53,513 nt of DNA from Prevotella sp. UBA7764 (GTDB lineage: Bacteria > Bacteroidota > Bacteroidia > Bacteroidales > Bacteroidaceae), in NCBI GenBank assembly GCA_002481295.1, contig DLDU01000033.1, positions 124,133 through 177,645 on the forward strand. Reading direction: 5' to 3'. Positions 1-8,949 of this stretch are shown piece by piece. The notes under the pieces were generated by a model. It had not been told where the DNA came from. It saw only the letters and a list, made by a program, of their open reading frames with translations, and ran no database searches. Position numbers and translations under genes: made by a program. The first letter of the stretch is position 1. Every line of letters starts with the position of its first letter.

Positions 1-23
1 TAAACCAACTGAGCTAAACGCCC
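1..23 (-). tRNA. 5' part of a tRNA gene, cut by the window edge
   Basis: Read on the minus strand, the first bases give an acceptor strand GGGCGTT followed by the D-arm signature TAGCTCAGTTGGTTTA. The 7-base acceptor strand ahead of the U8-A9 position puts the 5' end at 23. The anticodon arm lies outside the window, so the isotype cannot be read. A matching promoter lies just upstream at 43-74. Confidence 0.85.
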
Positions 24-42
24 CTATCTCGGATTGCGGGTG

Positions 43-74
43 CAAAGGTAACACAATTATTTCATCCCACCAAA
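43..74 (-). promoter_or_regulatory. Bacteroidetes housekeeping promoter for the edge tRNA
   Basis: On the minus strand there is a TTTG -33 box (71-74), a 20-bp spacer, and a TACCTTTG -7 box (43-50). This fits the TTTG-N19-21-TAnnTTTG consensus of the Bacteroidetes primary sigma factor exactly. It sits about 20 bp upstream of the tRNA 5' end. Confidence 0.8.
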
Positions 75-170
75 CTTTTGGCAAGAAAAAAGTGTAAGGG
101 CACAAAAAAGCCTCTGCGCTGCTGAATGAAAAGACAGAAGCGCAGAGGCTGATATAGAGGGGATGACAAC

Positions 171-270
171 CATAGAGCTTATAGAGCCATAGAAGCTATA
201 GAGACCATAGAAACTATAGAATCCCATAGAGATTATAGAAACCAGAGACACTATAGGAGCCATAGACCTC
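171..270. repeat. 9-bp degenerate tandem repeat, locus A
   Basis: About ten copies of a 9-bp unit, consensus YATAGARRC on the plus strand, with occasional 8- or 10-bp units. The same unit forms a cleaner array at 22271-22342. The array lies between the tRNA promoter and the 3' end of htpG. It reads through as a Phe-Tyr-rich peptide on the minus strand, but there is no support for a real gene there. Confidence 0.85.
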
Positions 271-348
271 CATCGCTCAATCATCATCATCTCCCGAAAC
301 ATTCTCCCCGCAGTCTCCTCCACAAAGGTGTCAGTGGTGTGCAGATCT

Positions 349-397
349 CCTCCTTTCCCCTTGGGGAGAGGACGGGGGCAGGGGGGAGAAGAGAGGC
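349..397. repeat. C-rich/G-rich hairpin element downstream of htpG
   Basis: A short element with a TCCCCTTGGGGA palindrome followed by G-rich sequence, directly after the htpG stop codon. It resembles the elements at 22405-22479 and 53309-53338, which share a CTCCCC...GGGGAG core and a TTAGAGAGG tail. The tail is degenerate here, so membership in the family is tentative. Confidence 0.45.
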
Positions 398-404
398 TGG
401 TCTT

Positions 405-2462
405 TTACTTCTTGATCATCTCCACCGATCTCTTGAGGAACTCGTCGAGGGCTTTGCCCTTGAGCATACCGTTCTGCAGGAGAGCCAGGTCGATGAGCTG
501 ATGCACGATCTTGTTGTCCTTGGCATAGTCGCAGAGGATCTTGTTCTTCTTATCGCGCTGCTCGTTGACAGCCTTCTCCGTCTTTTCGAGATCGTCTTTT
601 TCCTCTTTTGTGATCTCCTCTGGTTTCTTCTTGCTCTGACTCTGATGAAGGGCTGCAAGACGAGCCTGCTGGCCTTTGAGCTCACTCTCGATCGGCTTCA
701 AAGCCTCGTCGGTAGCCTTATGGGTCTCGTCGAGCACCTCTTTCACGAGAGCGTGGTCGGTGTTGAGCACCACCGTGTAGCTGTCCGGCATCTGACCATA
801 GAAGCTCATTCCAGGCTGGAAGTGGCTCATATCCTTCATACGACGCATGTACTCACTCTCCGTGATCAGCACCGGCTGAGCCTGCTCGCCGAGTGCCTCC
901 ATGTCGACGTTGAATGTAGCCTTGGTGTCTACAGGCATTTGCGAGCGGAACACCTCTGACAGTTTGTCGCGGTCGTCGGCTTCCAGAGCGCTCTTCTTTG
1001 CGTCCTCCTTTTGGATGAGACGGTCGATGATGTCAGCGTCGACACGTGCGAAGCGGCTCTTCTCCAGCTTCTGCTCAAGCATCGACACCATCGGCATGTC
1101 GAGCTGACCGTCCAACAGCAACACGCTGTAGCCCTTGTCCTCGGCAGCCTTTATATAAGAATACTGGTCGTTCTTGTTGGTGGCATAGAGATAGACGAGG
1201 TCACCGTTCTTATCGGTCTGGTTGTCCTTGATGAGCGTCTTGTACTCCTCCATGGTGAAGTACTTGCCATTGATATCCTTGAACAGCGCGAAGTCCTTGG
1301 CACGGTCGTAGAAGTCCTCCTGCGAGAGCATGCCGTAGTTGATGAAGAGCTTCAGGTCGTCCCACTTAGCCTCATAGTCCTTGCGGTCGTCCTTAAAGGT
1401 CTGCTGCAGACGGTCAGCGACCTTCTTGGTGATGTATGTCGAGATCTTCTTCACGTTGGCGTCGCTCTGCAGATAGCTGCGGCTGACGTTCAACGGGATA
1501 TCCGGCGAGTCGATGACACCATGGAGCAGCGTCAGGAAGTCCGGCACAATGCCCTCTACCTGATCCGTGACGAAGACCTGGTTGCAATAGAGCTGGATCT
1601 TGTTGCGCTGCAGGTCGAGATTGCTGTGGACGCGCGGGAAGTAGAGGATACCCGTCAGATGGAACGGGAAGTCGACGTTGAGGTGAATCCAGAACAGCGG
1701 CTCGTCCTGCATCGGATAGAGCGTACGGTAGAAGTTCTTATAGTCCTCGTCTTTCAGTGTCGACGGTGTCTTGGTCCACAGAGGTTCCACGCTGTTGATG
1801 ATGTTGTCGTCCTGCGTCTCCACTTCCTTGCCATCCTTCCATTCTGTCTTCTTGCCAAAGGCGATAGGCACTGCCATGAACTTGCAGTACTTATTCAGCA
1901 AAGCCGTGATGCGCGTCTTCTCAAGGAATTCCTTGCAATCGTCAGCGATGTGCAGCACAATGTCGGTACCGCGGTCAGCCTTCTCAGTCTCCTCAAGCGT
2001 GAACTCTGGCGAACCGTCGCAAGTCCAGTGCATGGCCTTGGCACCCTCTTGATAGCTCTTGGTGATGATCTCGACCTTGTCAGACACCATAAAGCTGGAG
2101 TAGAAGCCGAGTCCGAAGTGTCCGATGATGGCATTGGCCTCATCCTTGTATTTCGTCAGGAAGTCAGTGACACCTGAGAAAGCGATTTGGTTGATGTATT
2201 TGTCGATCTCCTCAGCGGTCATACCGAGTCCGCGGTCGCTGATGGTCAGCGTCTTGGCATCTTTGTCGAGCTTGACGTGAATCGTCAGGTCGCCGAGCTC
2301 GCCCTTGAAGTCGCCCTTCTGCGCCAATGTCTTCAACTTCTGCGTAGCATCGACAGCGTTGGAGACCATTTCACGCAGGAAAATCTCATGATCGGAATAC
2401 AAGAACTTTTTGATGACGGGGAAAATGTTCTCTGTTGTAACCCCAATATTACCTTTTTTCAT
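405..2462 (-). CDS. htpG: Molecular chaperone HtpG (Hsp90 family)
   Basis: ATP-dependent cytoplasmic chaperone of 685 residues. The N-terminal GHKL ATPase domain is clear, with the EMVSNAVDAT helix, DRGLGM and GHFGLGFYS motifs. Middle and C-terminal dimerisation domains follow, and the length is normal for bacterial HtpG. I chose the ATG at 2462 (MKKGNIGVTT...) because homologues start there; an ATG 17 codons upstream would add an atypical basic extension. The gene stands alone on the minus strand. No clear TAnnTTTG promoter was found directly upstream. The divergent promoter at 2543-2576 serves the candidate small RNA instead. Downstream is a C/G-rich hairpin element, not a classical terminator. 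Confidence 0.97.
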   Translation of the reverse strand: MKKGNIGVTTENIFPVIKKFLYSDHEIFLREMVSNAVDATQKLKTLAQKGDFKGELGDLTIHVKLDKDAKTLTISDRGLGMTAEEIDKYINQIAFSGVTDFLTKYKDEANAIIGHFGLGFYSSFMVSDKVEIITKSYQEGAKAMHWTCDGSPEFTLEETEKADRGTDIVLHIADDCKEFLEKTRITALLNKYCKFMAVPIAFGKKTEWKDGKEVETQDDNIINSVEPLWTKTPSTLKDEDYKNFYRTLYPMQDEPLFWIHLNVDFPFHLTGILYFPRVHSNLDLQRNKIQLYCNQVFVTDQVEGIVPDFLTLLHGVIDSPDIPLNVSRSYLQSDANVKKISTYITKKVADRLQQTFKDDRKDYEAKWDDLKLFINYGMLSQEDFYDRAKDFALFKDINGKYFTMEEYKTLIKDNQTDKNGDLVYLYATNKNDQYSYIKAAEDKGYSVLLLDGQLDMPMVSMLEQKLEKSRFARVDADIIDRLIQKEDAKKSALEADDRDKLSEVFRSQMPVDTKATFNVDMEALGEQAQPVLITESEYMRRMKDMSHFQPGMSFYGQMPDSYTVVLNTDHALVKEVLDETHKATDEALKPIESELKGQQARLAALHQSQSKKKPEEITKEEKDDLEKTEKAVNEQRDKKNKILCDYAKDNKIVHQLIDLALLQNGMLKGKALDEFLKRSVEMIKK

Positions 2463-2542
2463 GGTACGCTTTCTTATTAGTTTTTGCCGATAAAAATGCA
2501 AAAAGCGTGCCACGAAGATTTTTTTGAAATTTTACCGAAATG

Positions 2543-2576
2543 TTGACAATACTTTGAAAGAAAATTGTTATATTTG
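2543..2576 (+). promoter_or_regulatory. Promoter of the candidate small RNA
   Basis: A perfect TATATTTG -7 box lies at 2569-2576. A TTG at 2543-2545 is 23 bp upstream, slightly longer than the usual 19-21 bp spacing. It faces away from htpG. No open reading frame follows for more than 600 bp, but a terminator hairpin does. Confidence 0.6.
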
Positions 2577-2581
2577 CAACA

Positions 2582-2671
2582 TAGATTCATTTCAATAGGT
2601 TAAGGTTAGTTTTTTTAAAAGGTTAAAGGCCCCAATCAGAGTAGTGATTACTGTGGATTGGGGATTTTTGT
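2582..2671 (+). ncRNA. Candidate small RNA of about 90 nt
   Basis: The region has a -7 promoter box at its 5' side (2569-2576) and a strong intrinsic terminator at its 3' side (2630-2671). No start codon with a usable reading frame lies between them. The 5' half contains two similar GGTTAA-type segments (AGGTTAAGG near 2598 and AGGTTAAAGG near 2620) separated by a T-run and A-run. The two ends are predicted from motifs only. I do not recognise a known RNA family. It could also be a transcription-attenuating leader, although groES begins 570 bp downstream. Confidence 0.5.
2630..2671 (+). terminator. Intrinsic terminator of the candidate small RNA
   Basis: Perfect 8-bp stem CCCCAATC (2630-2637) / GATTGGGG (2656-2663), followed by ATTTTTGTTT. 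The 18-nt loop contains a second stem, AGTAG/TTACT around TGA, so the hairpin is compound. Confidence 0.75.
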
Positions 2672-2856
2672 TTAATCTATTGACAAGGATCTGCTCTGAG
2701 AATCGATTCTTTTGAGTCAAACGGCTTGCCGGCCATGATTTCGTGAATTTCGTGCCTTTTTCGTAATGCGTTGATGGTTAATACGTTATATCAACGTTGC
2801 TTCTTTTCTATTTGCAAAATTATTGGGAATTACCACAGAAACAGTCCAACAATCCT

Positions 2857-2963
2857 GTCATCTCGGTGGATTGATGCTGTCATCTCGATGGAATGAGAAG
2901 GTCATCTCGGCAGAATGACAGGATCAAATCACCGAGATGACATGGTCAAACCGCCGAAATCAT
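2857..2963. repeat. 22-bp repeat array with direct and inverted units, locus A
   Basis: Three direct units start at 2857, 2879 and 2901, exactly 22 bp apart, each beginning GTCATCTCG. Two inverted units follow at 2920-2941 and 2942-2963, also 22 bp each. The first inverted unit overlaps the last direct one by 3 bp, making a large palindrome around 2900-2941. The same 22-bp unit occurs four times at 29545-29632. There are no spacers, so it is not a CRISPR array. The rest of the 2672-3243 gap holds no gene I can support. Confidence 0.9.
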
Positions 2964-3101
2964 AAAAAGACGAAGCAAAACACACCAAGCCACACCATCG
3001 TTTTTATCTGGAAGCAAAAATGATTTTTTTGCGTTTTGTCAGTTTTTATTGGGTCTATATCCTTTACACCTTATTTATATATAGCTTGCTTCAAGCTGGG
3101 A

Positions 3102-3146
3102 CACAGACAAGATGTCACGTCGAAGTCTGCCACTCTTGTCAGTGTG
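3102..3146. promoter_or_regulatory. Imperfect inverted repeat upstream of groESL
   Basis: Left arm near 3102-3112 (CACAGACAAGA) and right arm near 3134-3145 (TCTTGTCAGTGTG) are complementary apart from two bases. The repeat ends about 17 bp before the possible -24/-12 promoter at 3163. It could be an activator site or a structured region. No CIRCE element (TTAGCACTC-N9-GAGTGCTAA) was seen. Confidence 0.4.
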
Positions 3147-3162
3147 GAGGCTACTTTCCTTT

Positions 3163-3178
3163 TGGCACGATTTTGGCA
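3163..3178 (+). promoter_or_regulatory. Possible sigma-54 (-24/-12) promoter of groESL
   Basis: TGGCACGATTTTGGCA matches the -24/-12 consensus TGGCAC-N5-TTGCA at all but one base. The invariant GG and GC are separated by 10 bp, as RpoN requires. It lies 65 bp before the groES start, and I could find no TAnnTTTG box with acceptable spacing there. Inferred from motif only. Confidence 0.5.
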
Positions 3179-3243
3179 ATTACACGGTTGGTTAGCGAAA
3201 CGCAACAACCAATTTGAAGTTAAACATAAAAAACATAGCAATT

Positions 3244-3516
3244 ATGACAATTAAACCATTAGCAGACAGAGTGCTGGTACTTCCTGCACCAGCTGAGGAG
3301 AAAGTAGGTGGAATCATCATTCCTGACACAGCCAAGGAGAAACCACAGCGCGGCGAGGTCGTCGCCGTCGGCCAAGGCACTAAGGACGAGACAATGGTTC
3401 TGAAGAAGGGCGATGTCGTGCTCTATGGCAAATATGCCGGAACAGAGCTGGAGGATGGCGACAAGAAATACTTGATGATGCGTCAGAGCGACGTGCTCGC
3501 TGTCGTAGAGGACTAA
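3244..3516 (+). CDS. groES: Co-chaperonin GroES (Hsp10)
   Basis: 90-residue lid of the GroEL chaperonin. It has the usual [10 protein letters not shown] start, the mobile loop region around residues 17-30 ([12 protein letters not shown]) and the C-terminal strand ending DVLAVVED. The start at 3244 gives the family N-terminus; an upstream in-frame ATG at 3214 would add ten atypical residues. It is the first gene of groES-groEL, with a 79-bp gap to groEL. Confidence 0.97.
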   Translation: MTIKPLADRVLVLPAPAEEKVGGIIIPDTAKEKPQRGEVVAVGQGTKDETMVLKKGDVVLYGKYAGTELEDGDKKYLMMRQSDVLAVVED

Positions 3517-3595
3517 AGATCTGCCGAGCGCAGACATCTGTTTTCACTCAATCAGTTTACTATTATCATAACATTAAAAATAGGAAATCACAACT

Positions 3596-5215
3596 ATGGC
3601 AAAGATTATCAAATACAATACAGAAGCCCGCAACCTCATCAAGGCTGGTGTTGACCAGTTGGCCAACGCTGTAAAGGTTACACTCGGTCCTAAGGGCCGC
3701 AACGTCATCATCGAGAAGAAATTCGGTGCTCCTCAGATCACCAAGGACGGTGTCACCGTCGCTAAGGAGGTGGAACTTGAGGATAAGTTCGAGAACACTG
3801 GCGCCCAGCTCGTCAAGAGCGTAGCCAGCAAGACTGGTGACGACGCCGGCGACGGTACCACCACAGCTACCATCCTGACACAGGCCATCGTCACAGAGGG
3901 CCTGAAGAACGTCACCGCAGGTGCCAACCCAATGGATCTGAAGCGCGGTATCGACAAGGCCGTGGCCAAGGTCATCGACTATATCAAGACCAACGCTGAG
4001 CAGGTTGGCGACAACTACGACAAGATCGAGCAGGTCGCTACCGTCAGTGCCAACAACGATCCCGAGATTGGTAAGCTCATCGCCGACGCTATGCGCAAGG
4101 TTTCTAAGGACGGCGTGATCACCATCGAGGAGAGCAAGACCCGCGACACCAGCATCGGCGTGGTTCAGGGTATGCAGTTCGACCGTGGCTATCTGTCTGG
4201 CTACTTCGTGACCGACACCGACAAGATGGAGTGCGTGATGGAGAATCCTTACATCCTCATCTACGACAAGAAGATCAGCAACCTCAAGGAGTTCTTGCCT
4301 ATCCTGCAGCCTGCTGCCGAGAGTGGCCGTCCACTGCTCGTCATCGCTGAGGACGTTGACTCTGAGGCTCTGACGACATTGGTTGTCAACCGTCTGCGTG
4401 GTGGTCTGAAGATCTGCGCTGTCAAGGCTCCTGGCTTCGGCGACCGTCGCAAGGCTATGCTTGAGGACATCGCAGTCCTGACCGGTGGCGTTGTCATCAG
4501 CGAGGAGAAGGGTCTGAAGCTCGAGCAGGCTACGCTCGACATGCTGGGCTCCGCCAAGAAGGTGACTATCACCAAGGACGACACGACGATCGTCGGCGGT
4601 GCTGGTGCTAAGGAGAACATCCAGGAGCGCGTTAACCAGATCAAGAACGAGATTGCCAACACCAAGAGCTCTTACGACAAGGAGAAGCTGCAGGAGCGCC
4701 TCGGCAAGCTCAGCGGTGGTGTCGCTGTGCTCTATGTAGGTGCTAACTCCGAGGTGGAGATGAAGGAAAAGAAGGATCGTTGCGACGATGCACTCTGCGC
4801 TACACGTGCAGCCAGCGAGGAAGGTGTTGTAGTCGGTGGCGGTACCACATACATCCGCGCTCAGGAAGAGCTGAAGGATCTCAAGGGCGACAACGCTGAT
4901 GAGCAGACTGGTATCAACATCGTACGCCGCGCTATCGAGGAGCCGCTGCGTCAGATCGTCTTCAACGCCGGTGGCGAGGGCGCTGTCGTGGTGAACAAGG
5001 TTCGCGAGGGCAAGGGCGACTTCGGTTACAATGCCCGTGAGGACAAGTACGAAGACCTGCGTCAGGCTGGTGTCATCGACCCCGCCAAGGTAGAGCGTGT
5101 GGCTCTGGAGAACGCTGCTTCCGTAGCAGGTATGTTCCTGACCACTGAGTGCCTCATCTGCGACAAGCCTGAGGAGAAGCCGGCTATGCCAGCCGCTCAG
5201 CCCGGAATGATGTAA
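3596..5215 (+). CDS. groEL: Chaperonin GroEL (Hsp60)
   Basis: 539-residue cytoplasmic chaperonin, full length. ATP-site motifs are intact: TLGPKGRNV near residue 30 and GDGTTTAT near residue 86. The apical domain contains [10 protein letters not shown], and the tail ends in a short Met-rich segment (AAQPGMM) rather than long GGM repeats. Co-transcribed with groES. A strong intrinsic terminator follows 35 bp after the stop codon. The 1.7-kb open frame on the opposite strand is a codon-bias shadow. Confidence 0.98.
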   Translation: MAKIIKYNTEARNLIKAGVDQLANAVKVTLGPKGRNVIIEKKFGAPQITKDGVTVAKEVELEDKFENTGAQLVKSVASKTGDDAGDGTTTATILTQAIVTEGLKNVTAGANPMDLKRGIDKAVAKVIDYIKTNAEQVGDNYDKIEQVATVSANNDPEIGKLIADAMRKVSKDGVITIEESKTRDTSIGVVQGMQFDRGYLSGYFVTDTDKMECVMENPYILIYDKKISNLKEFLPILQPAAESGRPLLVIAEDVDSEALTTLVVNRLRGGLKICAVKAPGFGDRRKAMLEDIAVLTGGVVISEEKGLKLEQATLDMLGSAKKVTITKDDTTIVGGAGAKENIQERVNQIKNEIANTKSSYDKEKLQERLGKLSGGVAVLYVGANSEVEMKEKKDRCDDALCATRAASEEGVVVGGGTTYIRAQEELKDLKGDNADEQTGINIVRRAIEEPLRQIVFNAGGEGAVVVNKVREGKGDFGYNAREDKYEDLRQAGVIDPAKVERVALENAASVAGMFLTTECLICDKPEEKPAMPAAQPGMM

Positions 5216-5250
5216 TTGAGACATCGAAATAAAGATACTCATAACCACGA

Positions 5251-5287
5251 AGAGGTGGCAAGCGATATGCTTGCCACCTCTTTTTTT
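5251..5287 (+). terminator. Intrinsic terminator of groES-groEL
   Basis: 13-bp perfect stem AGAGGTGGCAAGC (5251-5263) / GCTTGCCACCTCT (5269-5281) with a 5-nt loop, followed by a T-run to about 5287. Confidence 0.95.
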
Positions 5288-5289
5288 GT

Positions 5290-5636
5290 GTCCATACGCA
5301 ACGACGCTGATTCTATTCATAGGATTTTCCCCGAAAAGAAGTCATCACGATCAGGTCATTTTTTTATTGAATTTACAACTCAAATACCACCAACTATTGA
5401 AAAGATTATTCAAACCGCATCACACCCGACTACTGTCATCGAGTCAGCTTATTGATGCCGTAACGCAGCTCTATGACCATATCGTCAACCGATATAAAAA
5501 CGTTGCTGCAAGAAGGCACTTTTTGCTCGCATAGTTACCACATGTAATTACAAAAACAACACCATCTATGCTTTGAATATTTGACAGTAGCCTTGTACTT
5601 TTTCAACAGTCTTGGTGGAGTTTGGGCTCAGCAACC
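5290..5636. other. Gene-free spacer between groEL terminator and helicase 3' end
   Basis: AT-rich sequence with only short open frames of no recognisable character. I see no promoter pair, RNA structure or repeat that I could defend. Confidence 0.6.
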
Positions 5637-8600
5637 TTATATGACATTGCTGAGCTTCGCGTACTGCATGACAGACGCGGGGATGGGCGAGGCCATCTTC
5701 CACTTAATCTGCATCTGACGGCCATAGCTGACACGGCTGTAGGTGTGGCTGATGTAGGTCGTCTTGCCGAGGTAGACGTAACCCATCGTGCGGTATCTGT
5801 CGTCGGGAAACTCGCTTTGTTGCCGGACAAACAACAGCGTGTTTTGGCGCTGATGGATGTAGTTTTGACCTGTAGGAGAATCAGGCGAGACCTTGTTTTG
5901 TGTGTCCCACTGAAAGACCTCGTCGGTCAGGGCATGGTCGTCATAGTTTGTTGACGAGCCCTCTTCACGGTTCTTGATGATGTCGACATACATTGCTTCC
6001 ACGTTCAAACTCTTGTTGCGCTCAACGCCCTCACGTACTGACGACTGACGGAGTAGGGTTGAGGTGCCCAATGCCACACGTATCTGATCCCTCGTGTAGA
6101 TGCCGTGCAGCTTGAGTGGGAAGTCCGAGATGCCGGAGTTGTCGTCCAACTCGAAAGTTGTGCACCGGTTTTTCAGGATGTGCATGAGTACTTCTATTTC
6201 GTTACAAGTGATCTCGTCTTTCGCCATGTCATCCATGAAGTCCTGTAGGGAAGCATACTGTCCTGCTCTCTGAAACAAATCGTAATATAGCATCAGCGTC
6301 ATGCGCTGCTCCTTCCGGCTCAATTCTTCAACGCTGACACGGAACTTTTCTGACGCTATCTTTGAGATGAACGAGAAATAGGAATAGGAATCGGTAGAGA
6401 GCCATTTGTTGTGTACAGCCTTTGACAGTTGAGTTTCAAACTTAGAATGCGCAGTTGTCAGTCCGGCTTCGTAGAGATAACTGTTCCACGAGAAGCCATT
6501 GTTGTAGATTCGCTCCAATGGCGTCTTGTAGATCTTTACAAAGTTAGCCAGTGTCGGTTTCAGGCCATGATTGTTCTTGAAATCATGGACGAGCCCGATG
6601 ATTCTGTTTCTGCTGAACTTCCTGATCGCCTGATTGATGTTTGCCAGCACATATTCCTTTGCTTTCGGTTCGAGAGAGATCTGACAATTCAACGGCAGAT
6701 GAGGGAAGTCGTGGTTGATCTCTTCGGCAACACTCATTGAGGAACGGCCGATGATGGCGCGGAAACGCTCGGTATAGTTGAACTCAGTTCTGCACTCCCC
6801 GACGAAGTCCAGTACCGTGACGAACTCTTTGCCTTTGGCATTTCTCAGGCCACGGCCAAACTGCTGTAGGAAGATCGTAAGACTCTCGGTGGGACGCAGA
6901 AACAGCACCGTGTCGATTTCAGGTATATCCACGCCCTCGTTGAACATATCCACGACGAAGAGATAGTTGATTCTGCCTGTCTTCAAATCATTGTATAGCG
7001 GTGTTCGGGCATAGGCATTCTCGCTTGTCAAGGATGCAGACCTCAATCCGCTGAGCGTGAACTTCGCTGCCATGAACTTGGCGTGTTCCTGACTCACACA
7101 GAAGCAAAGCGCCTTGACCTTGTGCTCGTCGGGAAGATATTCTTTCAGTTTGTTGATGATCAGCGTAGCCCGGAGGTCATTGCCCGTGTAGAGTCTTGTC
7201 AGTTTAGACACATCGTAATGGCCTTGCTTCCAACTGACTTTTCTGAGATCTACGCAGTCCGTTATCCCGTAGTAATGAAAGGGACTCAGCAACTCGTTGT
7301 TGAGTGCCGTGTCCAGTCTTATCTCCGCAGAGATATGTCTGTCGAAGTCCTGCGTGATGTCTTTGCCATCCATACGCTCGGGTGTAGCCGTCAGTCCAAG
7401 CAGAATCTTCGGTTTGAACTTGTCAAGGATCTTACGATAGGAATTGGCAGCCACGTGATGCACCTCGTCAATGACGATATAATCGTAATAATCATCAGCC
7501 AGTTGCAGCCCGTCGATGCGGTTGTTGACGATGTCTTTCGAGGCAAAGACATGGGCGTAGGACTGCGGAGTGGCGTTCTGACCATACCACAGTTCACCGA
7601 AATTATAATCGCCGAGCACCATTCTGAAAGTACTGAGCGACTGCTTGAGGATCTCCTCGCGATGGGCCACGAACAACAATCTCGCGTGTCCATTGTGCTG
7701 TTCCTGGAAACGCTTGAAGTCCAATGCGGCGATCACGGTCTTACCCGTTCCCGTGGCAGCTACGACAAGATTCCTGTAGTGGTGATGCACCTGACGGTCG
7801 ACCTGCAACTTCTCGAGTATGTCATTCTGATAGTCACGCGCATGCATTAAGTCAACTAAGCTAAAGTCAGACGTGATTAAAGGTTCATTCTTCAGTGCAG
7901 CAAGTAGACGATTGTCGTCAACGCCGTCGCGGAACACCTCAAACTCCTCGTCATTCCAGTAACTGTCGAACGAGTTCTTTATGGCCGTAATCATCTGTGG
8001 CAGCTCCATCTGTGTCACCTTCACATTCCACTCCTTGCCGGTGGTCATGGCGACATTCGAGAGATTGGAAGAGCCAATATATGCCGTATGCAAGCCAGAG
8101 TTGCGAAGGAAAAGATATGACTTGGCATGGAGACGGTCGGCATTGCCGTTGAATGAGATCTTGATGGTGGTGTTGGGCAATGCAGCCAACCTCTTGACAG
8201 CCTTGAAGTCGGTGGCTTGCATGTAGGTGGTGGTAACAATCTTCAAGCTATGACCTTTGCCGGTATATTCCTTCAGCACATCCATCAGCGGATTGATTCC
8301 CGACAATTTGATAAACGACACGACGAAGCAGATCTCGTCGGCAGTCTGTATTTCCTTCTTCAGTTCACTCAGCAGGGATAAGCCCTTACCGGTGAACAGA
8401 CTGCTATGGAGCATACTCGACGTGGGGCGGACATCGGCCAGATGCTGCTCTATGTCGGAATAATCATTTTTCGACTTGTCGATGACAGCAGTGAGAATTT
8501 GGTTCTGCGCATCTATGAGATTGTCATCTTTAATACAGAAATCAAAGGATAGCTGCTTGATGATGGAGTTGGCAATGTCAATACCCTTCTGTAAATCACG

Positions 8601-8783
8601 GTCGTCATCGCCAAGCTGATTGAAGAGTTGCTTGATGAGCGCATGGAGATATTGCGAGAGATACTCTGCAATATTGCTTTTGTCGATAGGCTTCTTGCCA
8701 ATGTAGTATTTACATTGGTCCATCTCGTCCAGCTTCCTTTTGAAGAACCTGTTGATGATCTGCTCGTATATACCTAATTCCAT
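5637..8783 (-). CDS. PLD-like nuclease / SF2 helicase / DUF3427 protein
   Basis: 1048-residue protein with three modules. Residues ~130-290 form a phospholipase-D-like (HKD) nuclease domain, with HAKSYLF and the following GSSNLS. Residues ~310-690 form a superfamily II helicase: Walker A ATGTGKT, DEVHH in place of DEAH, SAT-like LTATPERMDG, and motif VI QFGRGLR. The C-terminal third is DUF3427-like, ending in a beta-rich region (VFQWDTQNK..., YLGKTTY...). The family is widespread and usually annotated as a DEAD/DEAH helicase; a nucleic-acid repair or defence role is suspected, not shown. It stands alone here, with no methylase or specificity subunit beside it. The -7 box at 8812-8819 gives a short leader. 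Both nuclease and ATPase motifs look intact. Confidence 0.9.
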   Translation of the reverse strand: MELGIYEQIINRFFKRKLDEMDQCKYYIGKKPIDKSNIAEYLSQYLHALIKQLFNQLGDDDRDLQKGIDIANSIIKQLSFDFCIKDDNLIDAQNQILTAVIDKSKNDYSDIEQHLADVRPTSSMLHSSLFTGKGLSLLSELKKEIQTADEICFVVSFIKLSGINPLMDVLKEYTGKGHSLKIVTTTYMQATDFKAVKRLAALPNTTIKISFNGNADRLHAKSYLFLRNSGLHTAYIGSSNLSNVAMTTGKEWNVKVTQMELPQMITAIKNSFDSYWNDEEFEVFRDGVDDNRLLAALKNEPLITSDFSLVDLMHARDYQNDILEKLQVDRQVHHHYRNLVVAATGTGKTVIAALDFKRFQEQHNGHARLLFVAHREEILKQSLSTFRMVLGDYNFGELWYGQNATPQSYAHVFASKDIVNNRIDGLQLADDYYDYIVIDEVHHVAANSYRKILDKFKPKILLGLTATPERMDGKDITQDFDRHISAEIRLDTALNNELLSPFHYYGITDCVDLRKVSWKQGHYDVSKLTRLYTGNDLRATLIINKLKEYLPDEHKVKALCFCVSQEHAKFMAAKFTLSGLRSASLTSENAYARTPLYNDLKTGRINYLFVVDMFNEGVDIPEIDTVLFLRPTESLTIFLQQFGRGLRNAKGKEFVTVLDFVGECRTEFNYTERFRAIIGRSSMSVAEEINHDFPHLPLNCQISLEPKAKEYVLANINQAIRKFSRNRIIGLVHDFKNNHGLKPTLANFVKIYKTPLERIYNNGFSWNSYLYEAGLTTAHSKFETQLSKAVHNKWLSTDSYSYFSFISKIASEKFRVSVEELSRKEQRMTLMLYYDLFQRAGQYASLQDFMDDMAKDEITCNEIEVLMHILKNRCTTFELDDNSGISDFPLKLHGIYTRDQIRVALGTSTLLRQSSVREGVERNKSLNVEAMYVDIIKNREEGSSTNYDDHALTDEVFQWDTQNKVSPDSPTGQNYIHQRQNTLLFVRQQSEFPDDRYRTMGYVYLGKTTYISHTYSRVSYGRQMQIKWKMASPIPASVMQYAKLSNVI

Positions 8784-8811
8784 TGCTGCTTATAAAGATT
8801 GTATATACGTG

Positions 8812-8819
8812 CAAAGATA
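8812..8819 (-). promoter_or_regulatory. -7 box of the helicase gene
   Basis: TATCTTTG on the minus strand, 28 bp before the start codon. No convincing TTG -33 box at 19-21 bp. Confidence 0.55.
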
Positions 8820-8949
8820 ATATGTTTTTTTGTAACTGTCGACACTCACCTTATTTTTTACCGGTTGCAAGGTTACATTATTCTCCATCCCGATTGCGTT
8901 CTTATTTGCCTAATATTATGGAAAAGGCAGAGCATACATAGGTTAGTCT

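Noticed and set aside
57..323. 88-codon minus-strand frame with Phe-Tyr-Ser repeats
   Set aside because: It is the translation of the 9-bp tandem repeat; the related array at 22.3 kb gives a similar frame, so the reading is a by-product of the repeat period.
2857..2963. CRISPR array
   Set aside because: Units are contiguous with no spacers, some are inverted, and no cas gene is in the window.
3020..3254. Small ORFs upstream of groES
   Set aside because: They cover the possible sigma-54 promoter and inverted repeat, and show no recognisable protein features.
3566..5320. 584-codon open frame on the strand opposite groEL
   Set aside because: It lies antisense to a certain groEL, has a Leu/Val/Asp-rich composition typical of mirror frames of GC-biased genes, and has no ribosome-binding site or family likeness.
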